A stretch of DNA of 64,000 nt. Source: Pasteurellaceae bacterium RH1A. Its GTDB lineage: Bacteria > Pseudomonadota > Gammaproteobacteria > Enterobacterales > Pasteurellaceae. The stretch lies in contig CP015195.1 in the NCBI GenBank assembly GCA_012221805.1, positions 977,771-1,041,770 of the forward strand, in the 5' to 3' direction. Below, piece after piece: positions 40,101 to 49,825 of this stretch. Within the stretch, counting starts at the first letter, position 1. Each line of letters starts with the position of its first letter. The translations under genes and the position numbers were made by a program. The notes beneath the pieces are model-generated. The model saw only the letters and a list, made by a program, of their open reading frames with translations. It did no database searches and was not told where the DNA came from.

Positions 40101-41979
40101 ATGAAGAAAAAAGATGAATTTTATGTGCCAGTTCGCTTATCCCATTTATTCAGTTATTCTGCCCCAGGTGCGGTGACTCGCCCCAAGGACTTCCTTATCG
40201 CAGTTCATGACACCCGTTCTTGGGGGAAGGAGGTGATATTATCCCTTATGTCGAGCAGGCTAAAATCAGTTTGGGCATTCCTCGTCATATCCTGCTTCGC
40301 AAGCCCCCTCTGGCACAAATCAAGGAAAGTGATGGTCGCAAGTTTATTGATGGTACAGTTATTCCAGCTACCATTTTTCCCAAGTGGGCTATTTGCAGTA
40401 AATGTAAAAAATTACATTACCGTCCTTGGAAGAAAACAGCGGAAGCAGACTATGTAACCTCAGATAAGCTACGTTGTGGGGCGTATGATCAAAGGCGAGA
40501 CCAAAGATGTGACGGAAATCTAAGCCAGGTTAACTATGTACTTATACATTCAGAAAAGGGCTATCTATCCGATCTTAATTGGCATGCACTGGCTCATAGA
40601 GGCAGGCTTAGCCAGTGTGGATATGAGGCCGATGAGGCTTACTTAACCTTGGGCAGAGATCTTGATAATCCTAACGATCCTAAGCTTTATATTAGCTGTA
40701 CTAAATGTTCCTCCAAAGCAGAACTTAACCTATACGAAAATCCCTCTTTTACCGGCAATATCCAGCCCTGGATTTATGATATAAGGGCAGAAGCAAACCT
40801 GACAGATGCCGAAATTGTTGAAATCAACGACACTCGCCTGCACACCCCTTATGCGGTTGATGCTCTGATTATTCCGCCTGAATCTCGCCTTTCAAATAGT
40901 CTAGAGGCAAGGGTTTTAGTTCATTCTCAGGAATTAGCCCAGCTGGATCAAGCTAGAAATCTCTTGCAGCGTAAAAATATTCTCAAGCGTTTGGCCAAGT
41001 CATTGGATTGCTCACTACCTGACCTAGAAATAGCTCTCAAGGCAATTAAACAGGGAGGGAATAGTCTACTCTTTGATCTAACCCCAGGCCAGCTGCTACA
41101 AAAAGAATATCAGGCCTTGATTACACCACTTGAGGCCCTTTCAGAAGATGAGGATTTTGTCCCCTATCACTTAAGTGAGAAATGGAAGGCCCTATTAACA
41201 GATCTTGAACCTAAAAGTTATGCGGGGAAAGTTGTGAAATTTATTGATAGAGTGGTTTCTGTCGCACGCTTAAAAGAGCTTCGGGTGCTTAAGGGCTTTA
41301 GCCGGGGCTTTAGTGAGGGAGAACAGATTACGCTCTTGCCCCTAATGTTATTGGTGAACCAACTTGGCTTCCGGCCTTAGATCTATATGGAGAGGGTATT
41401 TTTCTGGAGTTTAACCACGAGCTACTGGAAAAATGGGAGAAAAATCCTGCCTTATCCCAGCGGATAGCCTATTTTAAGGATCGCTTAGCCACCCTAGGTG
41501 CGGCCACTAGCCCGCACTTTGAAGAACTTGAGCTTTCGCCAAGATTTATGCTCCTACATGCTCTCTCCCACCAGTTTATCCGACTTTTAGAAAGTAAGGC
41601 TGGCTATCCTGCCGCTTCCTTAAAGGAGCGAATCTATAGTTATTTAGGTAAAGATGATTCCGCTCCTATGGCCGGGATCTTAATTTATACCTCAGTGCCT
41701 GATGTTAGTGGAACCTTGGGCGGACTAGCTGAACTGGCTGAGCCTAAAAGACTCTTAGCCCTCTTAACTCAGGCCTTTGAGAAGGTTAATTGGTGCTCGC
41801 TTGATCCTATCTGTTCAGAACATGAGGGCCAAGGGCCTAAGCAATTAAATAAGGCAGCCTGCCATGCCTGCCAGCTTTTGCCCGAAACATCTTGTTGTTA
41901 TGGAAATATCCTCCTTGATAGGATCTTTATCAAGGGAAATGGGCAGGATATTCCCTTTATTTTGGATGAGGTTGAATAA
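40101..41979 (+). CDS. drmB: DrmB-like DUF1998 protein, reading frame broken twice in the given sequence
   Basis: Three frames join into about 626 residues. The first break is in the G-run at 40222-40226: one more G gives DTRSWGEGGDIIPYVEQ. The second is in the C-run at 41339-41342: one more C gives TLLPPNVIGEPTWLPALD. The joined protein has zinc-like cysteine pairs (CSKCKKLH; LRCGAYD with CDGN; CTKCSSK) and a C-terminal DUF1998 domain (GILIYTSVPDVSGTLGGL, WCSLDPIC, NKAACHACQLLPETSC). DUF1998 beside a DrmA helicase identifies DrmB. Both breaks are single losses in G/C runs, as elsewhere in the window, so the gene is probably intact. The next gene starts in its stop codon. Confidence 0.85.
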
Positions 41980-43148
41980 TGGAAAATCGAGAATTTAGAC
42001 TCCCTGATGCGGATGAACTTAATCGTGATCAGATTTATGTACGAGACCTGCCCCTAGATGGGGTACATCTGATTGTAGGCGGGCCGGGAACAGGTAAATC
42101 AGTTATGACCCTCTTGAGGGCAGGTCGGCTAGAAAGGGCTAAAAAAGACTATATCTACCTAGCCTACAATAAGCTTTTGATTCAAAGCAGTGTGCAGATG
42201 ACCCAAAGCTTTTTGAAAGAGGGTTTGAAGATAGCCCAGTGGCAATCTTGGTTCTGCCAATATGTTAGACAATATTTGGATCTGGATAATATTCCAACCA
42301 AAGAAGGAGCTAGCTCTAAATTTGACTGGGATTGGCAGGCGGTTCTTGCTCATATTGATTCCTTGCCATTTGAAAAATTAGAAATAGCTGATAAACCCTA
42401 CCTTATTATTGATGAAGGGCAAGATATGCCTCCTGAGTTTTATCGAGCATTAATTAGTATTGGCTTTGAGAATTTTTATATTGCAGCAGATCAGAATCAA
42501 CAAATCACTGAAAGGAATAGTAGTATTAAGGATCTAAAGGATGAGTTTTCTTTAGAAGCTGATGAAGTAAACTATATTTCCATGAACTATAGAAATACCA
42601 GCCGAATAGCCAAACTGGCCAATGAGTTTTATACCGATGAGGCCAGTAATAAACCTGAAATACCTGATAGGGATAATGAGCTTATCCCTGTGCTTTATAC
42701 TTATCATAACCCAGAGCTGATTTACCAAAAGATCCTGAACACTATGACCTTAGATAAGTCTAAGCTAGCAGGTGTTATTTGCCCTAATAATAAAATAAGA
42801 GAACAGTTTTATAAGCACTTAAAAAATAATGAAAAAGGTATTTTGGTTAGGACTTATGCACATGGTATTCAAGAAAGTCTTAACTTTAATCAGGGAGGTA
42901 TTATTGTTATTAATGGCCAGTCCTGTAAGGGCTTGGAATTTGATTATGTTTTTTTAGGTGATGTCAATAAGTACTATTTTAACCCCAATGATCCTAAGAT
43001 TGTGAGCGACAGTAAAAAACTCTTTTATGTAATGACCTCTCGACCCAAGGAACAACTGATTCTCCTACAACATGGGGAGGAATCTCATATTAAATCCATT
43101 CTTCCAGATAATGAAAACATTTTACGTAAGGTAACAGGCTATGAGTGA
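41979..43148 (+). CDS. SF1 (UvrD/Rep-like) helicase-type ATPase of the DrmAB operon
   Basis: 389 residues, small for a helicase. Motif I GGPGTGKS (34-41), motif II LIIDEGQDM, motif III-like IAADQNQQI, motif IV MNYRNTSRI, motif V GQSCKGLEFDYVFL and motif VI FYVMTSRPKEQL are all present in order. The accessory 1B/2B domains of UvrD are missing or very reduced, so strand-unwinding by itself is uncertain. It overlaps drmB by one base and the next gene by eight, so its function is tied to this operon. Not a known component of class 1 or class 2 DISARM as I recall them. Confidence 0.8.
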   Translation: MENREFRLPDADELNRDQIYVRDLPLDGVHLIVGGPGTGKSVMTLLRAGRLERAKKDYIYLAYNKLLIQSSVQMTQSFLKEGLKIAQWQSWFCQYVRQYLDLDNIPTKEGASSKFDWDWQAVLAHIDSLPFEKLEIADKPYLIIDEGQDMPPEFYRALISIGFENFYIAADQNQQITERNSSIKDLKDEFSLEADEVNYISMNYRNTSRIAKLANEFYTDEASNKPEIPDRDNELIPVLYTYHNPELIYQKILNTMTLDKSKLAGVICPNNKIREQFYKHLKNNEKGILVRTYAHGIQESLNFNQGGIIVINGQSCKGLEFDYVFLGDVNKYYFNPNDPKIVSDSKKLFYVMTSRPKEQLILLQHGEESHIKSILPDNENILRKVTGYE

Positions 43149-44739
43149 ACAATTAACGTTAGGTGCAATAAATGCATCAGATAGACAGGTTTTAACCTAT
43201 AAAGAATTAAAAACCTGGTATAAATTAACTAGTCATAATAATCTGGCTATTATGTTGGCAGAGGGCCTTATTTATAATATCAAAGATAAGGATTGGGATA
43301 TTAACCATTATTTCCCACATTACACACTCCTGTTTCCTCAAAAAATTTCTTTGGAAGAAATTGCAAATCATATGGCTGAAAAAAACCAAGAGGGAACCAA
43401 GCGTAAACCTAATTATATTGATTGTTTCTTGCAGGTGGATTTTGTAGCTTATCAAGGAGAGATTTATCTTTATCGAAATGGAGTCTGGGCACAAGAAAGC
43501 TTTAATGAAAAAACTAATTTCACTGATGTTGAAGCTGTTTTATTACCTGAATACCTGCCAAGTGCCTGGATTAGAGAAATTAACTATCTTGAACAGGATG
43601 ATAATAAAACCAGAATCCAAGATCTGGCTATTGAAACTCGAAATGTTCCTGAAACATATTTTAATAGTCAATTAAAGAAAATGCCTCATCGCTATTATAA
43701 TACCAAAAATAAATTAGATCTAAATGACTTAGTTCGGGCTTGGAAAGATAAGACGTTTTCTGAACCTAGTATTGATGGAAATAGATTGAATTGGGCCAAA
43801 TCAGTAGGGGCCATTATTGCTTCCCTATATGAATTTAGTCGGCGTTATCCATTGGCAAATAAGCTTTTGGCTAGCCTTGAGGGCGGTCAAGCTCTTGTCT
43901 TTTCAGAAGGAGAACGGATCTTATCTCACCTTTCTACTTGGATTAGGGGGGAGCTGGAGATAGATAAGTTAGATACTTCTTCTCGTCTTTTCTGGAAACT
44001 GGCAGAAAATCTTCTTCCATCAGCTGAGGTACATTTGGGTAACTCAGTTATTGCAACTTTTAGCCAAGAAATTGAAGAAAGCACCGATAAACAACATTTC
44101 TATAAACAAAAAGTTATTGAAGCCTTGACAGGTATTAATGAAAAATTAGCAAGTAATTCATTATCGTCCTACTTGGAGGAAAATAAAAGTTCTAGAACAG
44201 TTAATAGCCTTATTTTACTCTTGGCCAAAGATGGGCTTGAAAAGCTCTTTGGTTTGGAAGATGAACATGCCTGTCTAAGGGAAACAGATATCTTACAAGC
44301 GGTCGTTTTAAGGGCAATTTTTACAGGTTTTAATAAGCTTTCTGGAAAATTAAAATCCCAACAGGCAATTATTAATCCTGTATCTTGCTTTATGGCCGGG
44401 GTAATTTATCCATCTCTTGCTCTTGAGACTATTCATCTTCCTAAAACCCTCTATAGCCTATTTAATACACCAAATTGGAATAAGGCCCAGGAAAAATGTG
44501 CCCTTGGCTTAGTTAAGAAATTTAAATGGACAAGCTGTATAAAGGCTCAAATTGATATAGTAGGTCTAGCGAAATTACAGGGCACTTTACAAGACGGTAA
44601 ATTATGGGTGGAGGCTTATATTGATCCTGAAAAATATATTCAAACTAAAATTGATATACCTGCATTTTTAGTCCAACTGGCTCATGCTGAAATAGATGAA
44701 AAAACCGAAGCTAGGGTTCGAGAGATGCTAGGAGGCTGA
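43141..44739 (+). CDS. Unrecognised protein of the DrmAB operon
   Basis: 532 residues; I recognise no domain. The sequence is acidic, soluble and probably mostly helical, without signal peptide, membrane span, coiled-coil run or cysteine cluster. The first 35 residues (LTYKELKTWYKLTSHNNLAIMLA begins the region at about 18) look like a helix-turn-helix, but this is a weak impression. A segment near 405 (NPVSCFMAGVIYPSLAL) is the most hydrophobic. The gene overlaps the SF1 gene by eight bases and stops two bases before the next ATG. Base composition is AT-rich. It carries the only uptake signal in the island (44295). Confidence 0.8.
   Translation: MSEQLTLGAINASDRQVLTYKELKTWYKLTSHNNLAIMLAEGLIYNIKDKDWDINHYFPHYTLLFPQKISLEEIANHMAEKNQEGTKRKPNYIDCFLQVDFVAYQGEIYLYRNGVWAQESFNEKTNFTDVEAVLLPEYLPSAWIREINYLEQDDNKTRIQDLAIETRNVPETYFNSQLKKMPHRYYNTKNKLDLNDLVRAWKDKTFSEPSIDGNRLNWAKSVGAIIASLYEFSRRYPLANKLLASLEGGQALVFSEGERILSHLSTWIRGELEIDKLDTSSRLFWKLAENLLPSAEVHLGNSVIATFSQEIEESTDKQHFYKQKVIEALTGINEKLASNSLSSYLEENKSSRTVNSLILLLAKDGLEKLFGLEDEHACLRETDILQAVVLRAIFTGFNKLSGKLKSQQAIINPVSCFMAGVIYPSLALETIHLPKTLYSLFNTPNWNKAQEKCALGLVKKFKWTSCIKAQIDIVGLAKLQGTLQDGKLWVEAYIDPEKYIQTKIDIPAFLVQLAHAEIDEKTEARVREMLGG
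44295..44303 (+). repeat. Single DNA-uptake signal inside the DrmAB island
   Basis: ACAAGCGGT followed by C, the complete Apl-type core, within the unrecognised gene. No second copy was seen in the 9.4-kb island, whereas the rest of the window has roughly one every 2-4 kb. Confidence 0.8.
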
Positions 44740-44741
44740 AT

Positions 44742-46298
44742 ATGAAAATGATTCCCTCAACTCCCTACAGAACTCAGTCTGATGCAGAAAGGAAAATTTT
44801 TGATCAACTGCGACAGAGTTTTTCTTCCCAGGATTATTATGCCCTGCATTCGCTCAACCTCACCCACCATGAATATAAGCGTTTTGGTGAGATTGATTTT
44901 CTAATTGTTTGTCCTCTGGGGCTCTATGTGCTTGAAATTAAGGGAGGCTTGGTAAAATGTATTGATGGTATTTGGGAATTTACCAACCGCTTTGGTGAAA
45001 GTAATACCAAGAAAGAAGGCCCCTTTAAACAGGCTGAAAGTGCCCTACATGGTTTATTGGATAAGATGGCGGAGAAATTACCCCCGCATTTAATGAATTC
45101 TATTACGAGGGGATATGGTGTTATTCTGCCTGATTGTAAATTAAATAGTGTGGGGGCAGAATGGGATAGGGCCTTGCTATGTGATGATGGGAGACATCGA
45201 AATTTAGAGGGATGGCTGAAGGCTCTTTTTAGCTATTCTCGCCAAAAGGAGCATGGGGATAAGACCTTATCTAGCCAGCAGGTCAAGGATATTGTCCATT
45301 TCCTTCGGCCAGACTTTGAGTCTATTATCCCTCTTCATAGCTATGCAGATCAGGCAAACGATGAAATTATACGATTGACCCAGCAGCAATTTATGTTTTT
45401 AGATGTCATTGAGGCATGTCCCCGGGTGGTTTGTGAAGGAGGGGCAGGAACAGGAAAAACCTTTCTAGCCCTTGAACTAGCAAGACGTTGGGCAACAAAA
45501 GATATCAAGATTGGACTGGTCTGTCATTCTGTTTGGCTTAAGAACTATCTTGAGGAGCACCATCCCCTGCCAAATGTGGTTTATTCAACCCTATCAGGCT
45601 TAAAGCAAAATCTAAAAAGAAGGGGCTGGGCAAGCTTAGATAAGCTTATTGTTGATGAAGGGCAGGATCTACTTAAATTAGACTTACTAGATAGGTTAGA
45701 TACTTGTTTAGTGAAGGGGCTAGAGCAGGGAGATTGGTGTTTTTTCCTTGATGTAAATAATCAATCAGGACTTTTTAATGAGCTTGAGCAGGCAGCTCTA
45801 GATTATTTACTAGCCCTCAATCCCGCCAAGGTGCCCCTAAAAAGGAATTGCCGTAATACGGCGACTATTCTGAGTACTATCCAACAATCCTTAAACCTTG
45901 ATGTGGGTACAGAAGGAGCAGGGAGGGGAGTTGATGTTAAGGAGGTTAAGGGACTTAATCTAGCTTCTTTATCTCAGACTCTCGAACAAGAATTGTCCAG
46001 ACTAATCAAGGATGAAGGCTTGACCTATTCTCAAATCACCCTTTTAAGTGATGATGCAACATTAGAAAAACTTGCTAGTCTCTCTCTAAAACATGTCTGT
46101 GAATTAGATGAGTATTCAGTTAAGTCCTTCCCTCTTCCTGAAGCAGCACTGGTTTCAGTTGCAAACTTTAAGGGCCTAGAAAACGATGTCATTATTTATG
46201 TTTGCCCTGCTCAATCCGTCTTAGAACAAAAAAATCTATCCTATGTGGCTATGAGCCGGGCAAAATCCATCCTTATCATTCTCTACTTGGACAGCTAA
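44742..46298 (+). CDS. NERD nuclease-like domain fused to an SF1 helicase
   Basis: 518 residues. Residues about 10-130 are a NERD domain, a PD-(D/E)xK nuclease-like fold: an early glutamate ([10 protein letters not shown]), GEIDFLIV and YVLEIKGG supply the E, D and ExK residues, so it may be catalytically active. Residues about 205-518 are an SF1 helicase core: motif [14 protein letters not shown], motif [12 protein letters not shown], motif [14 protein letters not shown], motif IV KRNCRNT, motif [14 protein letters not shown] and motif [10 protein letters not shown]. It is the last gene of the operon, two bases after the previous stop, and its end overlaps the convergent ung end by about 20 bases. 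It is the likely nuclease effector of the system; that is inference. Confidence 0.85.
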   Translation: MKMIPSTPYRTQSDAERKIFDQLRQSFSSQDYYALHSLNLTHHEYKRFGEIDFLIVCPLGLYVLEIKGGLVKCIDGIWEFTNRFGESNTKKEGPFKQAESALHGLLDKMAEKLPPHLMNSITRGYGVILPDCKLNSVGAEWDRALLCDDGRHRNLEGWLKALFSYSRQKEHGDKTLSSQQVKDIVHFLRPDFESIIPLHSYADQANDEIIRLTQQQFMFLDVIEACPRVVCEGGAGTGKTFLALELARRWATKDIKIGLVCHSVWLKNYLEEHHPLPNVVYSTLSGLKQNLKRRGWASLDKLIVDEGQDLLKLDLLDRLDTCLVKGLEQGDWCFFLDVNNQSGLFNELEQAALDYLLALNPAKVPLKRNCRNTATILSTIQQSLNLDVGTEGAGRGVDVKEVKGLNLASLSQTLEQELSRLIKDEGLTYSQITLLSDDATLEKLASLSLKHVCELDEYSVKSFPLPEAALVSVANFKGLENDVIIYVCPAQSVLEQKNLSYVAMSRAKSILIILYLDS

Positions 46299-46958
46299 GC
46301 GGTAATTTCCACTCAATCGGCTCTATTCCTTGGTCTATCAAATACTGATTGGCCTTGGAAAAATGCCGACAGCCAAAGAAGCCCCGGTGGGCAGAAAGGG
46401 GGAAGGATGGGGGGCGGTCAGCACACAGTGGCGGGTGCGGTCGATAAACTGCCCCTTTTTCTGGGCGTGGCTGCCCCAGAGGATAAAGACCAGGTTGTCC
46501 CTGTGTTGGTTGAGCTGGGCGATAACCTTATCGGTAAAGGTCTGCCAGCCTAAATTGGCGTGGGAATTGGCCTTGCCGTGCTCAACGGTTAAGGCGGTGT
46601 TGAGCAAGAACACGCCTTGTTTGGCCCAGTCAATTAAATAGCCATGTTGAGGAATTTGAAAACCCTCAATATCGGTGGCCAATTCCTTATAGATATTAAC
46701 CAGCGAGGGCGGCGCAGGCACGGGCGGCTTGACCGAAAAGGCCAGGCCGTGGGCTTGATTGGGATTGTGATAAGGATCTTGACCCAAAATAACCACCTTC
46801 ACTTGATCAAATTCCGTCAAAGAAAAGGCACTAAAGACCTCCTGGTGGGGAGGGTAAATGGCCTTGCCGGCCTGTCTTTCCTGATGGACGAATTGGAGGA
46901 TGTTTTTAAAGTATGCCTGTTCTTTTTCAGGCCCGATTGCTTCTGTCCAGGTCTTCAT
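46276..46958 (-). CDS. ung: Uracil-DNA glycosylase, reading frame broken once near the C-terminus
   Basis: About 227 residues once corrected. The catalytic [18 protein letters not shown] (water-activating aspartate) and [11 protein letters not shown] segments are intact. The leucine-loop motif reads HPSP then goes out of frame in a C-run (G-run 46398-46402 on the plus strand); restoring one base gives [24 protein letters not shown] and ends the protein at the TGA at 46276-46278. Uncorrected, the frame stops at 46338. The corrected C-terminus has six residues beyond the usual KLPL end and overlaps the NERD-helicase gene, so the island boundary probably falls here. Removes uracil from DNA. Confidence 0.92.
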
Positions 46959-47142
46959 TTGTTAAGCCTCTGTTATGATAGGGTTTCATCTGTAACGAGA
47001 TGCCTATTTTTAATGCGTTAAATCAAAAAATAGACAAGTTTTGCTCGAAATCTTTCTAAATAGGGGTAGAATATTCAAATATATTTGAAAATATAAACTT
47101 TTTTCATAATTTTCCCAACTAAATATAGAGGAGTTTTCCATC

Positions 47143-47526
47143 ATGATCAAAGGTGTACAAATTACCGAATCTGCCAACAACAATCTAGTCAATTCTTTCT
47201 GGTTGCTAGATGAAGAGAAAAACGAAGCCCGCTGCCTTTGTGCAAAAGGTGACTACGTTGAAGACCAAGTGGTGGCTTTAAACGAGTTAGGCTCAATCGC
47301 CTACCGTGAAGTGCCAGTAAACGTTGCCCCAACCATCAAGGTTGAAGGTGGCCAACACTTAAACGTAAACGTGTTACGCCGTGAAACCCTTGAAGATGCG
47401 GTTAAAAACCCTGAGAAATACCCACAATTAACCATCCGTGTATCTGGCTATGCCGTGCGTTTCAACTCACTCACGCCAGAACAACAACGTGATGTCATTA
47501 CCCGTACTTTCACAGAAAGCCTATAA
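47143..47526 (+). CDS. grcA: Autonomous glycyl radical cofactor
   Basis: 127 residues, also called YfiD. The C-terminal glycyl-radical motif RVSGYAVRF is present; GrcA replaces the damaged end of pyruvate formate-lyase. A GAGGAG ribosome-binding site precedes the ATG. In relatives it is induced by FNR and low oxygen; the AT-rich 184-bp leader could hold such sites but I cannot pick one clearly. It lies next to ung, which is also so in E. coli. Confidence 0.96.
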   Translation: MIKGVQITESANNNLVNSFWLLDEEKNEARCLCAKGDYVEDQVVALNELGSIAYREVPVNVAPTIKVEGGQHLNVNVLRRETLEDAVKNPEKYPQLTIRVSGYAVRFNSLTPEQQRDVITRTFTESL

Positions 47527-47553
47527 GTAAGATTTTGTTCTCCTTGTGAAGCA

Positions 47554-47577
47554 AGCCCCCAGTGTTGGGGGCTTTTT
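47554..47577 (+). terminator. Rho-independent terminator of grcA
   Basis: GCCCCC, loop AGTGTT, GGGGGC followed by TTTTTT. Confidence 0.92.
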
Positions 47578-47648
47578 TGTGGCTGTATTTTACCATTAAA
47601 AAAACTAATCCTAACCCTCAATTTATATCCAGTATTGCTTTTGCAAAA

Positions 47649-47664
47649 TATGATCTAGTTCACA
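47649..47664. promoter_or_regulatory. Probable CRP-binding site upstream of aspA
   Basis: TATGATCTAGTTCACA differs at one key base from TGTGA-N6-TCACA. It is 69 bases before the aspA ATG. CRP control of aspA is known in E. coli. Confidence 0.7.
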
Positions 47665-47732
47665 TTTTTATTTTTCGTTCATTGTTATCATATTGTTACT
47701 AAAACAACCCCTATCTTAAATGAGGAAAAATT

Positions 47733-49160
47733 ATGAGCGATGTACGCATTGAAGTCGATTTATTAGGTGAACGTGAAGTGCCAAATGAGGCCTACTGGGG
47801 CATTCATACCCTGCGGGCGGTGGAAAACTTTAAGATCTCAAAAAACGTGATCTCTGATGTGCCTGAATTTGTGCGTGGTATGGTCATGGTCAAAAAGGCT
47901 ACGGCTCTGGCCAATGGCGAATTAGGTGCCATTCCGAAGAAAGTAGCCAAGGCCATTGTGCAGGCCTGTGATGAAGTTTTGGTTAATGGCCGCTGCATGG
48001 ATCAGTTCCCATCAGACGTTTACCAAGGCGGGGCAGGCACTTCTGTTAATATGAACACCAACGAAGTGATTGCCAACCTAGCCCTGGAAATTCTTGGCCA
48101 CAAAAAAGGCGAATACCACATTATCAACCCAATGGATCATGTAAACGCCAGCCAATCCACCAACGATGCCTATCCAACGGGCTTCCGCATTGCCGTTTAC
48201 AACAGCGTCATGCACTTAATCGCCAAGGTGCTTTACCTCCAACAAGGTTTTGAAGCCAAGGCCAATGAATTTGCAGACGTGCTCAAAATGGGCCGTACCC
48301 AACTGCAAGACGCCGTACCGATGACCGTTGGCCAAGAATTCAAGGCCTTCTCTGTACTTTTAGATGAAGAAGTCCGTAACCTTAAACGCACGGCCGAACT
48401 CCTGCTGGAAGTAAACCTAGGCGCAACCGCTATCGGCACAGGCCTCAATACGCCTGAAGGCTATTCAGCCTTGGCCGTTAAATACCTCAGCGAAGTGACC
48501 CAGCTGCCTTGTGTGCTATCCGAAAATCTGATCGAAGCCACCTCCGACTGCGGGGCTTATGTGATGGTACACGGCGCCCTTAAACGTGCAGCCGTTAAAC
48601 TTTCCAAGGTGTGTAACGACTTACGCCTACTTTCCTCCGGCCCTCGTGCAGGCTTAAACGAAATCAACCTGCCAGAGCTGCAAGCAGGCTCTTCCATCAT
48701 GCCAGCCAAGGTCAATCCAGTTGTGCCTGAAGTAGTCAATCAAGTCTGCTTCAAGGTGATCGGCAACGACACGGCTGTGACCTTTGCGGCGGAAGCCGGC
48801 CAGTTACAGCTCAACGTGATGGAGCCTGTTATCGGCCAAGCCATGTTTGAGTCCATCGACATTCTCGCTAACGCCTGCGTGAACCTGCGGGATAAATGTA
48901 TCGACGGCATCACCGTAAACCGCAAGGTTTGTGAGGATTACGTCTTCAACTCCATCGGCATCGTCACCTACCTCAACCCATTCATCGGCCACCACAATGG
49001 CGACATCGTGGGTAAAATCTGCGCCACCACAGGCCGTAGCGTGCGTGATGTGGTGCTTGAACGTGGTTTACTAACCGAAGAACAGCTTGACGACATCCTC
49101 TCGCTTGAAAACCTCATGAACCCGAAATACAAGGCCAAACGCTTTACGGATGAAGACTAA
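47733..49160 (+). CDS. aspA: Aspartate ammonia-lyase
   Basis: 475 residues. The fumarase/aspartase signature [11 protein letters not shown] is near residue 318, and the substrate segments [10 protein letters not shown] and [13 protein letters not shown] are present. It converts aspartate to fumarate and ammonia, feeding fumarate respiration. ATG follows GAGGAAAAA. A CRP site lies upstream and a terminator downstream. No anaerobic C4-dicarboxylate transporter gene is adjacent. Confidence 0.97.
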   Translation: MSDVRIEVDLLGEREVPNEAYWGIHTLRAVENFKISKNVISDVPEFVRGMVMVKKATALANGELGAIPKKVAKAIVQACDEVLVNGRCMDQFPSDVYQGGAGTSVNMNTNEVIANLALEILGHKKGEYHIINPMDHVNASQSTNDAYPTGFRIAVYNSVMHLIAKVLYLQQGFEAKANEFADVLKMGRTQLQDAVPMTVGQEFKAFSVLLDEEVRNLKRTAELLLEVNLGATAIGTGLNTPEGYSALAVKYLSEVTQLPCVLSENLIEATSDCGAYVMVHGALKRAAVKLSKVCNDLRLLSSGPRAGLNEINLPELQAGSSIMPAKVNPVVPEVVNQVCFKVIGNDTAVTFAAEAGQLQLNVMEPVIGQAMFESIDILANACVNLRDKCIDGITVNRKVCEDYVFNSIGIVTYLNPFIGHHNGDIVGKICATTGRSVRDVVLERGLLTEEQLDDILSLENLMNPKYKAKRFTDED

Positions 49161-49195
49161 CAAGCGCTCAAAAACCGCATAATTTTTGCAAAAAA

Positions 49196-49227
49196 TGCCC
49201 TCAAGCTAACCCCTTGGGGGCGTTTTT
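49196..49227 (+). terminator. Rho-independent terminator of aspA
   Basis: TGCCCTCAAG pairs with CTTGGGGGC(G) and is followed by TTTTTT. It begins just after a partial uptake signal with a TTTGCAAAAAA extension. Confidence 0.85.
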
Positions 49228-49401
49228 TCTTGCTCTTTTTCTAGCCTTTTTTCTCACCCAAAACTGCCTGTAAATTAAGCGTTTAAATTATCGCCATCTT
49301 TTGTGTAAACTTTATTGCTCAAAAAAAAACAACTTAAAATAGCAAACGTTTGCATGCCTTATGCAAGCGAATTGTCTAATTTTTATCTAAGGATCATTTT
49401 T

Positions 49402-49770
49402 ATGAGCGAACAAACCCCAGCTTCTGCACCTCTTGCAGACAATCAACACAAAAATATTGTTTTAATTACCTATGGCCTCTATGTTCTAGGCATCTTCCTA
49501 GGCCTGCCAGCTCTTATTGGCCTGATTATTGCCTATGTTAAACGTAAGGATGCAGAGGGCAGCGTTTATCACTCCCATTTTACCTATCTTATTCGCACCT
49601 TTTGGATTGCCTTGCTGGGTTGCTTCTTAGGCGCTCTGCTTCTGTTTGTTGTTGTAGGTGCCTTTGTGCTTATCTTGGTCGGCATCTGGTTTATTATTCG
49701 GGTGATTTATGGCTTTGTGAAGGCCAACGATCAAAAAGCCATCAACCCAACCACTTGGTTCTTAAACTAA
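49402..49770 (+). CDS. DUF4870-like small membrane protein
   Basis: 122 residues. A short polar N-terminus (MSEQTPASAPLADNQHKN) is followed by about three membrane spans (roughly 20-45, 67-85, 86-106) and a short tail ending NPTTWFLN. The span pattern and the YVKRKDAEG and FIIRVIYGF segments fit the DUF4870/YhjC-like family, of unknown function. The chosen ATG has AAGGAT nine bases upstream; the longer frame from 49315 has no ribosome-binding site. It has a short gap to the exported Sel1-repeat protein. Confidence 0.75.
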   Translation: MSEQTPASAPLADNQHKNIVLITYGLYVLGIFLGLPALIGLIIAYVKRKDAEGSVYHSHFTYLIRTFWIALLGCFLGALLLFVVVGAFVLILVGIWFIIRVIYGFVKANDQKAINPTTWFLN

Positions 49771-49825
49771 TTCTTTTATGGCGGGCCACCTTGCCTGCCC
49801 TTTTTATACTTAACAGGGAGTGACG

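Noticed and set aside
36936..46298. A standard class 1 or class 2 DISARM system
   Set aside because: No methyltransferase, DrmD/DrmE or DrmC (phospholipase D) gene is present among the five genes or in the flanks.
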